64,000 nucleotides of DNA from Gonium pectorale (GCA_001584585.1 LSYV01000020.1:849194-913193), one strand, 5' to 3'; shown: positions 11,601-23,608, counted from the stretch's first letter. The notes: generated by a model not told the origin, from the sequence alone. Made by a program: numbers and translations.

Positions 11601-14600
11601 AGGGCGTGCGGGGGTTGGGTCGGGCCGAGGGGGCTCCGGAGGCGGGGCTGGGCGGCCAGGGCCGGTGCCCCCGGCGTTTGGGACGGCAGGCACGTCCCCG
11701 CAGCCAGGGATGTGGGCAGCACGCACGCACGCACGCACGCACGGCCGAGGTCAGGGTCAGGGTCACGGCGTCCGCCGCCGTCGCCTCCATCCAGCTGCCA
11801 GCCGCACCCTCCTCTCCTCGACCCCCGCACCCCTTCGACCCCTCCCCCGCCGGCTCCCGCAAGCCCGCCCGCCTGCCCCCGGACCCGCACCTGCAGCAGC
11901 AGCGTTCCGACCGTGATCTGGCCGTAGGCGGTGCTGCCGCTGCGCATCATTTCCAGGCACTTAACCACCACTGCGGTGCTGCTCATTGACAGCAGCGCGC
12001 CCACGAAAATGCCCTGCGTGCGCCCAAGGCAGGGTTACTTGAGTCTGGACTCCTTGTGCGGCTTCTTGCACGGAAGCTAGTCCACGCCAGATGGAGGCAC
12101 TCAAGCATTCCTTCGAACCGGCGCTGTTTTGCGGTGCAGGTGCAGGCAGCAGGTGCGACGGTTGCGCGGGCGCGTAGGCGGACGGGCTGGCGGGCTGCAG
12201 CCGCGCCCCGCCCGTCCAACAAACAGGCGGGCTGCGGACGCCTCAAGGCGGGTACAAGTGCAGCGCACCTGGCTGGGCGGCGCCCCGGCCGCGGCCGCAA
12301 CCAGCCCGCCGATCACCGCCAACAGCACGATCTGCAGCGACCCGCCTGGGAGACGAGGGAGGGGGGGGGGGCAGGGCGGCACCCAGCAGCAGGAGGGGCC
12401 GGACGCGCGCAGCAGTCAGCGCTTGCAGCGGGGCAGCCGGGCAGGCAGACGGGAGGGGCTGGATGTGGCGGGATGGAGTGAACGGCCGCGAAGCGAGGAA
12501 CGCCACGCAAGTCAGGGCGGGACCTGGTGCAAGAGGACGTCCCAACCGCCGCAAGAGCAGCATCAGCGCTGGCGACACGCATCACCGGGCATGAGGCCGA
12601 CTCTCCTTCTCCCACAATCACCGTCCAGGTCCCTTTGCAAGCCACAAGCAATGTCCCGACCCATTCTTGGCAAAGTACCATGCAGCAGCTGCATCCAGCC
12701 GCTCAGCCGGCACATCTGGCCCCGACCCGATAACAAGTTCGACGCCGAACGGCACCCCGCCCAGCTCACTCCGCCCCGCCCATCTCGCCATCCGCCCGGG
12801 TGTCACCTACCCAGCACCGCCACGCCCCACACTGCCCTCAGCTTGCTCAGCGACAGCTCCAGGCCCAGGCCGAACAGCAGCACCTGAACGCCCAGCTGGG
12901 CCAGCGACTCCACCTGGACCAGCTCCTGCGGCACCGGACAGCGAGGGCAAGTGAGGCTGGAAGCAAGGATCATAGGGTTGACAGGCATTCTCAGGAGGAG
13001 GCTGGAGGCGCATAACACACAACGCGGGGGGAAAGCGGGTGGCAGCGTGGAAGAGGCGGTGCGGGGCGTGGGGCCCCGAGCCACTGGCGGAGCCAACTGG
13101 GCTAGCGCGCCACCGCGGCACTGCACCGGTGTTGGCCGTCACCGGCACGTCGTCATGGGCAGTGGCGGTGGCAGGCGCCAAGCAGTAGTAGCATTAGACG
13201 GGGGGGAGGGCCTGCTGCTCCCTGAGCAAGCAATACGGCAGAGCATCCGCTGCGCTCGGGGCATGCCTGTACCCTGGGCCACGGATCCACCAAGCCTGCA
13301 GGTCCTGCACCCCACCAGGCGCAGCTGAGCGAAGGGGGCGAGCTCCAACATCACCACGACGGCCTGATCCTCGAGCGACCCCTGAGCCCCCTTTGAAGCC
13401 AGCAGCCCGTAAAGGGCAAGCATGTGGCCGGCGCACCTTGATCCAGTTGAGGCCCCCAGGCCCCACCACTGCCCCGCCAATGAGGTACCCGTTGATCACG
13501 GGCTGCCCGACCGCCTCGAAGGCGCTGCCAAACACCTGGGGGGCAGCAAGTGGAGGAAGGGCGGGTTGAGGTAGAGCGTGGTGCGATCTACATGCAAACG
13601 GCGTGACGAGGGCAGGGAGTGTGTGTGTGTGTCTGCGCAAGGCCAAATGTCCAGGTTCGGGATGCCGTCCGGCTGCCACGCGCTTCCCTGCCGGGCGCCA
13701 ACCCCCGCGTGGCTAACAGCATGCGGCATACGGCATGCCCGGTCGGAGGCTTCCGACCTCTCACCTGTGACTGCGATACGCGAACTGGGGGCAAGCCCTG
13801 CCCCGCATGAGCCCGCCTCCCTGCCACTTGCCATCCACCATCCAGCCCCTCCCCGTGACCCACTCGCACCACCTCCCAAACCCCTCCTGATGGGCCGGGC
13901 GGGGCACGCATCCGTCCCCACGCGCCGTGGCCGCGCTCCCGACGCTCGTCCCACCCCGCCATCACGCCCGGCTCACCGCTGCCGAGACCAGCAGCACTGC
14001 CAGGTCCTGGATCAGCTGCTGGTCCAGCGTGAGGGAGGCTACACTCTCACTGCGGGTGGCAGGTGGGGAGCGGAGGTTGGGGTCGGATCGGGTTAGGAAT
14101 GGTCGGGCTGGATGGGCCAAGTCGGGCGAACGGATGGGGCTGCCAGGGAAGGGAAGGCGCTCACGCGGGGAGAGTTAGCTGTGTGAGCGGGTGGCAGGGG
14201 GAGGGGCGCCAGCCCACAGCGCGTTCGGGTAAGGATGGGGCAAGAGCCCTCTGTGGCAGCAGTGCACGGGTGGGGGCCGGCCGCAGCGCGGCTCGCGACC
14301 GGACATGCAAGCAGCTGGCGCCAAAGCCTGGCGTACCCGGCCTGCGAAGAGCCGCCAGCCCCGGACCCCGCACAGGCCGCCCCTGCACAGGCGTCCCTGC
14401 TGGGTCAGATCCTACCTTGGTTTGGACAGCACGAATTCATTGTCCTGCGAGTCAATGATCCGGTCCACGCCCCCAGACTCCACCTCGGGCGCCCCGGTGC
14501 CGGCACCGGCGGCGCCACCGTCCCCGGCCGCTGTGCTGTTGCCCGAGTCCGCGGCACGGGCGGTGCCAGTGGTGGTCGCGCCAGCGGCGTGCCCGTCCGT

Positions 14601-15376
14601 CGAATCGGTGGCGGTGGACGTGTCGTTGGTCGTGGCAGTTGGCTGCGCTGTGGCAGCCTTCCCGGCCGTGATGCGCACCACCGTCTCTAGCTTGGCCTGG
14701 GTGGCACGGCGAGTGGTGCGATGGGAGGGCAGGTGAAGAGCAGGGCGATGCGAGGCGGTGCGTGAGGTGAGCGCGTGCGGAGCGGGGCATTGAGACGTGG
14801 TGCGGGAGGACCGACATGGGTCGGTTGCCACGTTGGCATGCGCGTCGAGGCAGGGCACGGTGGGCGGCACGAGCAGGAGAACAGATCACAGACATACACA
14901 GGTGCAGACTGCTCAGCGGCTAATTTCACAAAGGCGAGCTTTGGGAGGTGGGGGCGGGCGGAGCGGTCGAGGTGCAACGGCCGCAACAGTCGATAGACCG
15001 CAGGCGGGTCGGGTTTCCCCCGCCTTCCTCACATAACCTTGCCATTTGTGCATGTATGCATGACCACGTTGATTTGTAAAGTGTGTACCAGCAAGTCGGA
15101 CGTTCGCAAACACACCTCCTCCTGCTGCACCGTCGCGTTGAAGTTGGTGCCTCCTTTCGCATCCTCACTCGTTTCCTTCGTAAACTCCTTTTGCAGCGCT
15201 GCATCCAAAATCTGGGCTATTGTCTCCGGCTTGCTCGTAGTCGTGTTCTCTGGCTTGACCTGAAGATCGCTAAGCTTTACTATGGGGCCTGCCACATCGT
15301 CTGAGCCTGCACCGCTGAGCAGCGGGCAGCACAACACTAGGAGGGCTAGCCACACGGGCAGTAAGGGCACACTCAT
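8687..15376 (-). CDS. K+/H+ antiporter, CPA2 family, KEA4/5/6-like
   Basis: Thirteen exons: 15376-15116, 14696-14416, 14049-13977, 13535-13437, 12925-12811, 12345-12269, 12013-11891, 11509-11434, 11091-10946, 10707-10040, 9697-9573, 9224-9145 and 8875-8687. All phases agree, giving 770 residues. CPA2 antiporters exchange K+ or Na+ for H+; the plant KEA4-6 group sits in Golgi and prevacuolar membranes. What shows this: an N-terminal signal peptide (LPVWLALLVLCCPLLSGAGS), a luminal region with IAQILDAALQKEF as in plant KEAs, then the exchanger core (INGYLIGGAVVGPGGLNWIK, LGLELSLSKLRAVWGVAVLG, GALLSMSSTAVVVKCLE, GLSSELGAFVAGVMVS, FMASIG, MGHVGEFAFVLLS, LLLGVTALSLLTTP). It ends soon after the last helix, with no NAD-binding KTN domain, as in KEA4-6. 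A His/Gly and Arg/Glu insertion of about 150 residues splits the core near residue 460. Its promoter is shared with RNR1. Confidence 0.9.
11721..11743 (+). repeat. (ACGC)n microsatellite
   Basis: Almost six copies of ACGC inside the antiporter intron between exons 11509-11434 and 12013-11891. Confidence 0.9.
13619..13632 (+). repeat. (GT)7 microsatellite
   Basis: Seven GT dinucleotides in an intron of the antiporter gene. Confidence 0.9.
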
Positions 15377-15467
15377 TGTGTTTCAGCTTAATGTTCACTG
15401 GATGAATCCTAGCAGCATGGGGGCTTTGCGTCTGGGAGGACGAGGCAGGCCCCGTCATTCATTCATC

Positions 15468-15474
15468 TTATATA
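15468..15474 (-). promoter_or_regulatory. TATA-like box for the antiporter
   Basis: TATATAA on the - strand, in an AT-rich island (ATATTATATAAGATG), about 95 bases upstream of the antiporter ATG. AT runs are rare in this GC-rich window, and the spacing is plausible for a short 5' UTR. Confidence 0.5.
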
Positions 15475-15607
15475 ATATTTCTCTATCATAATGTGCTTGA
15501 GTAGAAGCCCACAGCCTCCCGGACATGCCAGACCTGTCAGTGACACCCAGAGGTGGTCGTTGCCAGAGGTACGACAGTCGTACGAAACCATGCATTCAAG
15601 TGCCAAA

Positions 15608-15615
15608 GGCGCGAA
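15608..15615 (-). promoter_or_regulatory. E2F-like site (TTCGCGCC)
   Basis: GGCGCGAA on + reads TTCGCGCC on -, which fits the E2F/DP consensus TTSSCGCS. It is about 215 bases upstream of the RNR1 ATG. Plant ribonucleotide reductase genes are known E2F targets at the G1/S transition. Functional use here is inferred from the motif and position only. Confidence 0.35.
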
Positions 15616-15829
15616 CTTGACTCACATCACCGGTGTCCATAGCAAGCGTGACCGGCGAGTGTCCGTGAACTCAACCATTGCTCACAGACCACCGCCTCAC
15701 TTCACCCCTGCCTCCTGCCAAATTTGAGTGCTTGGGCTTGACCTCGGGCGCACCACTCACCGACAGCCGCTAGAGGCGCGCAGCGAGCGCTGCCCCAACT
15801 GTCGGCGCGGTTCCCACAACTTTTCAAAA

Positions 15830-18800
15830 ATGACTTCTATGTATGTTATCAAGCGCAATGGCCGGTCGGAGCCGGTCATGTTTGACAAGATTACAGCTCG
15901 TATTGTGAAGCTTGCCTACGGTCTGAATCCTGACTTCTGCGACGCGGTGAGCGCGAGCTGTCCCGTGGTCTGCCCCGCGCGGGCTGTCGTTCGTCTCCCG
16001 CCACTCACCGCTGACCCGCTACGCGATTGCAGGTCTTGGTGGCCCAAAAGGTCGCTGGTGGCGTCTACAAGGGCGTGACAACGTCGGAGCTGGATGAGCT
16101 CGCGGCCGAGACCGCTGCCGCGCTCACGTCGACGCATCCTGACTATGCCATTGTGAGTGCAGCCGCGCGCGAGGCATCTCACTGGTCATGCTGCTCACCA
16201 CGCTGCATTTCTGCCTGGTCACGGTTGAGCTGACCGGCACGCCCTGCTGACCCCCGGCGCTGCAGCTCGCCGCGCGCATCGCCGTCTCCAACCTCCACAA
16301 GAACACCCTCAAGTCCTTCAGCGCCACGTGAGTTGGCCCCACTTTAGGGGCTTTTCGCAGTATGGGAACACACGTGGGCACACCCGTCAACCTTGGCCCC
16401 GTCAAAGCATGCGGCCCTGCACCCGCTCTTCCCTGTTACCTGGAACGATAGGGACACGCCACTGCCAACACCTCCCCCTTTACTTCCCGGGGGTACGCGC
16501 GCTGCCGTAAAGCCTCCCGACTGGCCTCGAGACCCCCGGCTGACCAACAGTGTCCAACTACCCGATCGTGTACACACAGGATGGACAAGCTCTACAACTA
16601 CAAGAACCCTCGCAACGGTGAGGATGCCGCCCTTCTCGCCAAGGACGTGTACGAGATTATTCAGCAGGTGAGCGGCGGCCCTATTCAGGCCCCGTGCGGG
16701 CTCTGCGGTGCCCTGGCGGGTGGTGCATCGCCCCGCGTCCCATCGCCCCACTGCATGTCGCGTCCCCAGTGGTGGCTCGTGCAGGCGTCACCATCTACCA
16801 TGGAGCTCCTAACCTGTGCTGTTCGGTCGCCATGTTGCCGCAATAATCAAGCACCTTAGCCACAAAGGCCATCATAGCAACCCGCAGTCACCGCACACCG
16901 TGTCACTATGTGTCACACGGAATCGCGCGCCTGCGCCCAGCTCGTGGCACGTGTCCCCGCACATTCTTTGACGTATGCACGGTTCCCGTCGCCTGCCCGC
17001 TGTCTGGGTAGAACGCCGAGCGGCTGGACAGCGAGATTCGCTACGATCGCGACTTCGATTACGACTACTTTGGCTTCAAGACGCTGGAGCGCTCGTACCT
17101 GCTGCGCATCGACGGCCGCGTCATGGAGCGCCCGCAGCACATGCTCATGCGCGTCGCCGTGGGCATCCACAAGGTGGGGCCAGCCAGCCAGCAACCAAGC
17201 CTCCCCTCCCCCGGCATGAAGATGCGCACGTGTACGGCTGCCCTGCCTGCCTGGTGCATGCCATATGCTTCCTCTATAGCCCAGCTTGGCTCTGGTGGCT
17301 TTGCTCTGCGCATTCTGTGGTCTGGCTATGTACTGAACCATTTCGTTGTGCGCCCCGCCGCCTGCCCCTATTGCGCCCGCTCGCTCCCGCAGGAGGACAT
17401 TGACTCGGCCGTCCAGACGTACCATGCCATGTCGGAACGCTGGTTCACGCACGCCTCGCCCACGCTGTTTAACGGCGGCACCCCGCGGCCCCAGCTGAGC
17501 AGCTGCTTCCTGCTTGCCATGCGCGACGACTCAATCGACGGCATCTACGACACCCTCAAGGTGCGCCCCCTGCACTACGCCAGCCAGGTTACACCGCACG
17601 TCTGCCATCAATCGCTATCTCCTTGCGCAGCCCCTTCCCTCGCACTCGTCCCAGTCGCAGTATCACCGGTCCTCGGCAGACCTTGCATTTTGGCTCCCGG
17701 CGATGCGTTCACACCGCCCCACTTGTGCTGCCCCCGCAGGAGTGCGCCGTCATCTCGAAGAGCGCTGGCGGCATCGGGCTGTCGATCCACTGCATCCGCG
17801 CCACCGGCTCGTACATCCGCGGTACCAACGGCACCTCGAACGGCATCGTGCCCATGCTGCGCGTGTTCAACGACACCGCGCGGTAAGAGGGGCGAGGGGT
17901 GGGGGAGGGGTTGCCTGCTCGGCTCGGGGCAACCTTGGCAAACATGCCCACAAGGTGGGCGGGGCCGCAGCATGCTGCGTCAACTAGCTGGGACATGCTT
18001 GTGCAGCACACAAGCTAATGTTGTTGACACAATCCAGCTCAGCTCAGTGAAATGACCTGCCACCTGACGGTCTGGGGTCCTGAGCCGCGCCCCCCCCCTC
18101 GCCAACCACCCGTAGATACGTGGACCAGGGCGGTGGCAAGCGCAAGGGCGCGTTTGCCATCTACATGGAGCCCTGGCACGCTGACGTGTTCGACTTCCTG
18201 GACCTGCGCAAGAACCACGGCAAGGAGGAGGCGCGCGCCCGCGACCTCTTCTATGGCCTTTGGATCCCCAACCTCTTCATGGAGGTAAGAGATGGATCAA
18301 GCCAAAAATGTCTGGAGGCCTGCCTATATGCAGAAGGCACACGGGCAAGGGGCGCTGGGTTGAGCACGCGAGTGCCACTGTCATGGGTGCCAACCTGCCT
18401 CCCTCGCTCCTTCCCTCCTTTCCCTGCTGGCCGCACGCACGCTCGCAGCGCGTGGAGGCGGACAAGGAGTGGAGCCTGTTCTGCCCCAACGAGGCGGCTG
18501 GCCTGGCCGACTGCTATGGCAAGGAGTTTGAGGAGCTGTACACCAAGTATGAGCAGGAGGGCCGCGCGCGCCGCGTGGTGCGCGCCCAGCAGCTGTGGTT
18601 CGCCATCCTAGAGGCCCAGGTGAGTGGGCTGGGCTGGTGCACTGGCGATAAGGTAGGCAGCTTGGGTGGAGGTCACAGCAGCTGGGTTCCCGATGGAACC
18701 TCGTCATGGGCTTGACTTGGAGTTTGTCTTTCGGGGGTGCCGCTTTCGTCGATGACCTGCCTCCTAACGTGAGAGTGACCCCACAATCACCCCGGCAGGT

Positions 18801-21453
18801 GGAAACCGGCAACCCCTACATGCTGTACAAGGACCACTGCAACGAGAAGTCGAACCAGAAGAACCTGGGCACCATCAAGTGCTCCAACCTGTGCACAGAG
18901 ATCATCGAGTACACCAGGTGGGGTAGGAGGGAGCGCGGTTGACCAACGAAGCGACTGGCTCCCATCTACAGTAATATTGCGTCCTGCGATCCTGGCACTC
19001 TGTACGCTGCCTGGAACAGCCATTCACACGTACATGTCGCGCTGCCCCCTCGGTCCCCCTCCCCCCCCGCAGCCCCGATGAGATTGCCGTGTGCAACCTG
19101 GCGTCGATTGCGCTGCCGCGCTTTGTGCGCGAGCAGGGCAGCCAGCCGGGCTGGGAGAGCAAGAAGCTGGTGGGCAGCCTGGACGCGCCTAACCGCTTCT
19201 TCGATTTCGACAAGCTCGCGGAGATGACCAAGGTGGGTGGTGGATTGGTGCGCCCGTGTAGGTGCATTCGGGCGGGTCGGGGTGGCAAGTCGGGGTGCTG
19301 AGTGGGGGCGCTTGGGTGGGTGAACGTGCAGAGCCGGTGCGAGCCGCCCGGCAGGGAAGATAGGGCTCCGCAAACAAGCCCTGTCCACCTGGTCGGTCAA
19401 AGCACTAAACGACGGACAGGCACCCTATGGTTGCCGTGGTCCATGCCCTAGGCTTCCGCGATCTCCATTGCATCTTTCCTGCCCCCATTCCGTTCAGATG
19501 ATCACGCGCAATCTGAACAAGATCATCGACGTCAACTACTACCCGCACCCCAAGGCCCAGAAGTCAAACATGCGCCACCGGCCCATCGGCCTCGGCGTGC
19601 AGGTGCGCCGGCCCTCGCCCGATGCGACAGCTAGTCCGCTTTGTTTTCCTGCACCGCTTCCACGAGCCAGGTCACGCCTGCTGTTGACGCATACGCCGAA
19701 TCCCTCCGCGTAGCTGAGACCTTGATGTATACATGCTACAAAGCGCAATTTTTCCACGGGGTCGTCTGCAGGGTCGAGTTCTACTCACTTGCTGACGCTG
19801 TCTCCCAACAAAACCCATCAGGGCCTGGCGGACACGTTCATCCTGCTGGGCATGCCCTTCGACTCGCCCGAGGCAGCCGAGCTGAACAGCCAGATCTTCG
19901 AGGTCATATACCACTCCGCTCTGTCGGCCTCGTGTGAGCTGGCGGAGCGGGACGGCACCTACGAGACGTACGCCGGCTCGCCCGTCAGCCAGGGCATCCT
20001 GCAGCCCGACATGTGGGGCGTCAAGCCCTCAGGCGTCGGCGGCCGGTGGGTCGGCTCTGCGGTTGCGTTCAGTCACACGGTACTTCGCCCCCAGCATCGC
20101 GAACCATCATTGGCTGTCTGCTGTCGCGAGTTTGGTCCCCCAAAAGTAACGTGATGTGTTTCCGCGGCTGATTTGTGCACTCTGCTCCCCATCCCACCTT
20201 CCTGCCCCTCGCAGCTGCGACTGGCCCGCCCTGCGTGACCGCATCGCACAGCACGGTGTGCGCAATAGCCTGCTGGTGGCGCCCATGCCCACCGCCTCGA
20301 CGTCGCAGATCCTGGGCAACAACGAGTGCTTTGAGCCCTACACCTCCAACATCTACGTGCGCCGCGTGCTGTCTGGCGAGTTCACGGTCGTGAACCAGCA
20401 CCTGCTGCACGACCTCAACCGCATGGGCCTCTGGAACCCCGAGCTCAAGAACGAGCTGGTGCGTGGTGCGAGCGAAGGGTTTGCAGCTCTGGCTGCTCTC
20501 GGACACGCCCTGTTGGACCGGCTAAGGCACGGGGTTCTCGCTGACCGAGGATGGCGCAAGTATACTCGGTTTACGACTGCAGCAAAGCGAAACTTCGTTC
20601 CAAAGCGTTTAAGACGTGTTTTGGGGGTTGCACATCCGCAGGTTGCGGCCAACGGAAGCGTGGCGGAGCTGGACATTCCCCACGAGCTCAAGTCGCTGTA
20701 CAAGACGGTGTGGGAGATCAAGCAGCGCACGCTGGTGGACATGGCCGCCGACCGCGGCGCCTACATCGACCAGTCGCAGTCGTTCAACGTCTTCATGCCC
20801 GACCCCAACTTCGGCAAGCTCACGTCGCTGCACTTCTACGCCTGGCGCAAGGGCCTCAAGACCGGCATGTACTACCTGCGCACCAAGTGAGACCATCCGC
20901 CGCCGTTGCATTGATGCATTACACCTGGACTTGGTCCTTGTTTGCCCGTCGATCGCTGGTAACCATGACATCAATATGTACGCCCGACGTGACACGAGCG
21001 GTCCGTTTAGGCCGCGTGGCTTGGTGGTGGTATGAGAATACCACCACCAAGCCGTCAATCGCTATACTGTCGGTCAACTCGTCGCCTGCTTGTGCGGATT
21101 CCTCCTTTTTCTTCAGGGCCGCCGCGGACGCCATCAAGTTCACGGTGGACCAGCAGGCGCTCAGCCGCAAGAAGAGCACCCAGAACGCAGCGCAGACCCC
21201 GCAGGCGCCCTCCATCAGCGCCGCGGCCAAGAAGCTGCCCTCGGGCGCCGTCACGCCCAACATCACCTCGGCCGCGCTCACGCTGCCCTCCACCTCCAAT
21301 ACCCCAGCCGTGGCCGGCGGAGGCGCTGCGGCGGTGGCTGCCGCCGCGGAGCGTCGCGCGGCCCAGCTGGCGCAGCTGGAGCGGGAGCAGCAGCTCGCCG
21401 CCATGGTGTGCAGCCTCGAGAACAAGGATGCCTGCCTCATGTGCGGCTCGTAA
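15830..21453 (+). CDS. RNR1: Ribonucleoside-diphosphate reductase, large (R1, class Ia) subunit
   Basis: Sixteen exons: 15830-15946, 16033-16152, 16266-16327, 16580-16667, 17012-17173, 17393-17560, 17740-17882, 18116-18284, 18449-18619, 18799-18917, 19073-19232, 19498-19602, 19822-20045, 20215-20458, 20642-20886 and 21117-21453. They give 877 residues with every phase consistent. R1 reduces ribonucleoside diphosphates to deoxy forms in the cytosol, together with the R2 radical subunit. The N-terminal ATP-cone is present ([20 protein letters not shown]). Catalytic residues by alignment to eukaryotic R1 are Cys221 (QLSSCFLL), Asn430/Cys432/Glu434 (SNLCTE) and Cys447 (VCNLAS). Also present are [12 protein letters not shown], the MPTAST loop and GMYYLRTK. 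The C-terminus ends CLMCGS, the mobile redox Cys pair. The linker before that pair is about 60 residues longer than in human R1 and is rich in Ala, Pro and Ser. Confidence 0.97.
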
Positions 21454-22111
21454 GCGCATTGAGCTGCGCGAACCGAGGGATGCATCGGTGCATGACTCTG
21501 ACTGCTGTCAACAGCGTATAAAGCGGCTATGCCATGTCACGATGGCTCGGGTGCTGACAGGACGGCTGACAAGACGGGAGAGGACGGACAAGAGGGGATA
21601 TGAAGTGTCAGTGGCTATCTAATCATTTGGGTGTCTAACTCCGCCCATAAGGCAAATGCACTGTGGAAAAAGACCCGAGACTAGCACGTCACCCCGTGCC
21701 GCAGCATGGCAGACCTGGCAGTCCAGGGTGGGGTTCGCGCGATAGGTCCTTGCCATTGCCAGGTGACCGCAGCGACGAGCCCGTAGTGTTTTCGTTCATT
21801 CTTGCTTAATCCCCGCACGCTTGATTTACTTCGTATGACCGCTTTGGCCCAACTTTGGCCCCCGCATTGAATTGCCTTAGCAAGCGCTTTCCCACGTTAA
21901 CACTTATCCACCAACTCTGTCATGGTTGCCAGTTGATTGGGTGCACTGGAGGCTGTCTGCCGGACAACGCACGGTTTCTCCAGGACTGCCCGCATGGGTG
22001 GCATGCAGGCAATGGCTTGCGGATGCCCGTATTTGGCATCGCACCTGCAAAGGACATGATGAGGGCTGTATGTAGTGCCTCATCTCGTCAATTTTGTTGC
22101 CGATGCCTTGT

Positions 22112-22116
22112 TGTAA
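22112..22116 (+). terminator. Probable RNR1 poly(A) signal TGTAA
   Basis: First TGTAA found on the + strand after the RNR1 stop, about 660 bases downstream. That gives a 3' UTR length common in volvocine genes. Confidence 0.5.
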
Positions 22117-22343
22117 CATAATAGGCGTGCATGGGCCTCGTACATTTCGCTACGCCGACACGTGCCCATCGTGCGCATTATGCAGATCTCCCATAGCTCT
22201 AGGATGCGTTAACGACACAGGCTCAAGTTTCTGGTTCTCTTTTTTTCAAGTACATCCCCCATTCCTCCTCAGTAGTAGCCACTTCGGACGCAGCTGTTAG
22301 CCAGGCTGCATTTGGCAGCGTACTTATTTGCAACCCATCGCGT

Positions 22344-22381
22344 ACCCAGGCACCCCACCATCAAGCAGTGGGTGCCTGGGT
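22344..22381. repeat. 12-bp inverted repeat
   Basis: Arms ACCCAGGCACCC (22344-22355) and GGGTGCCTGGGT (22370-22381) are perfect inverse complements with a 14-base loop. They lie just before the 14-G run and the zinc-finger relic. Could be a hairpin or part of a degraded element. Confidence 0.8.
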
Positions 22382-22736
22382 TTCGATACGAGAAACCAGG
22401 GGGGGGGGGGGGTAGGTCTGCGGCAGAATACCCCATGATCGAATATTGTAGAGCACAACAAGAGCATTCCAAATCTTCTTTCAGAACAAAAAAATACGAA
22501 TGTACGACAAAGTTATGGCATGGCAAAGTGTGCTGTACGACAGGGGTCGGTCCTCGGGTCCCCAGGGTTTTTGACACGATGTCCCAAACTTTGCACCCAG
22601 AGCTCCGTTTTCAATGGCGATTGTACCAATGGATTGCTTTCATTAAATACTATTGTAATCCAATACTACTATTGAGGACACGGTGTTCTGAGCCCATCGA
22701 TGGCGACCATGTCGCTCGCCGACTGAGTCGCCCAGC

Positions 22737-23495
22737 ATGGATGGGCCAAGGCCGCCTGCTGGCAAGCGGCCACGCACCGAGAATGATGGCTGTGACGATG
22801 CAGTGGCTGATATACGCGACCCAACTGCGAAGACGGTGCCATGTCCTGCTGGCTGCCCTAGGCGGCTTGCTGCGTCGCTGCCGCGGCATAAGGTTAAGCA
22901 GCATATGGACAGAGATTACTGCAAGAGCAACAGGCCGCTGGCAGGCATGCGGGCGCTTGCTGCCAGGATGTTGCTGCGGCGGGTCAGTCCACCTGGACTG
23001 CACCGTGCCAGGCTGCGGGCGGCGGGTTCCCTTGCCGCTGATGCGGCAGCACGTCGGCGCGCATCTTTTGCTGGGCGACTGCATGACGGGTGACGGGGGC
23101 CCTGCGTCACCCGCACCTTCCATCTGTGGGTTCTGCGGACGTGTGGTTGCCGCTGGCGCCTGCAGCGTCACCCTTGGTCGGAGCGCGCGCAAGGCCGTCA
23201 AAGTGCGCTCAACGTGCTCGCACGCGTACGAGTCCACACCGGTATCGTACGCGGCGGCATGCAAGCCGACGAAGTCGGCGCCTTGCACGAACGTGCCTGT
23301 GGAGTGCCAGCCGTGTGCTGCCGAGCAGGTCACGACCAACGTGTGGCGCTATTGCTATCTGGACCACCTGCAACGCAGTCACCCGGACCACCTGACCAGC
23401 GCAGTAGTCGATGGCTCCCGCTGAGCCGGGAGGAGTTTGACGCTGTGCTGAAAGCAGAGAAGATGGGTGGCAGGGCTGCGGCCAGGGTCGCTTAG
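22737..23495 (+). pseudogene. Frameshifted zinc-finger gene, possibly from a mobile element
   Basis: Three coding-like segments lie in successive frames. 22737 to about 22980 codes a basic start (GKRPRTENDG) and a C-x3-C...H...H module (CPAGCPRRLAASLPRHKVKQ). About 22985-23424, in another frame, codes a C2H2-like module (CTVPGCGRRVPLPLMRQHVG), a CGFCGR pair, and a C-x6-C-x2-C...H-x4-H module (CTNVPVECQPC ... DHLQRSHPDH). 23425-23495, back in the first frame, continues with LSREEFDAVLKAEKMGG. No splice sites of suitable phase join them, so at least two frameshifts are present. Either this is a decayed gene or the assembly is poor here, since a 20-N gap follows within 40 bases. The repeated zinc-binding layout recalls proteins carried by eukaryotic transposons, but no family is certain. 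Confidence 0.5.
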
Positions 23496-23534
23496 CTGGC
23501 CAAGGGGGCTGCGCAGCTTGCTGAGCGCGCCTTG

Positions 23535-23554
23535 NNNNNNNNNNNNNNNNNNNN
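23535..23554. other. Assembly gap of 20 N
   Basis: Twenty undetermined bases. The true gap length may differ. Reading frames cannot be carried across it. Confidence 1.
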
Positions 23555-23608
23555 TTGGAGAAACTGCTGAAAAGCTTCTGTTGTGCACTAATGACGTACA
23601 CTGCACAC

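Larger units (their letters stand above)
15377..15829. promoter_or_regulatory. Divergent promoter of the KEA antiporter (-) and RNR1 (+)
   Basis: Only 453 bases separate the two start codons, so both promoters and both 5' UTRs must fit here. It contains a TATA-like element facing the antiporter and an E2F-like element nearer RNR1, both listed separately. The RNR1 ATG sits in a favourable context (TCAAAAATGACT). Confidence 0.7.
21454..22736. other. RNR1 3' UTR and intergenic stretch
   Basis: No gene is supported. Contents: a TGTAA signal at 22112-22116, a 12-bp inverted repeat at 22344-22381, and a run of 14 G at 22399-22412. The sequence after 22.4 kb is noticeably AT-richer (for example around 22440-22520 and 22620-22670) than the flanking genes. 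Confidence 0.5.
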
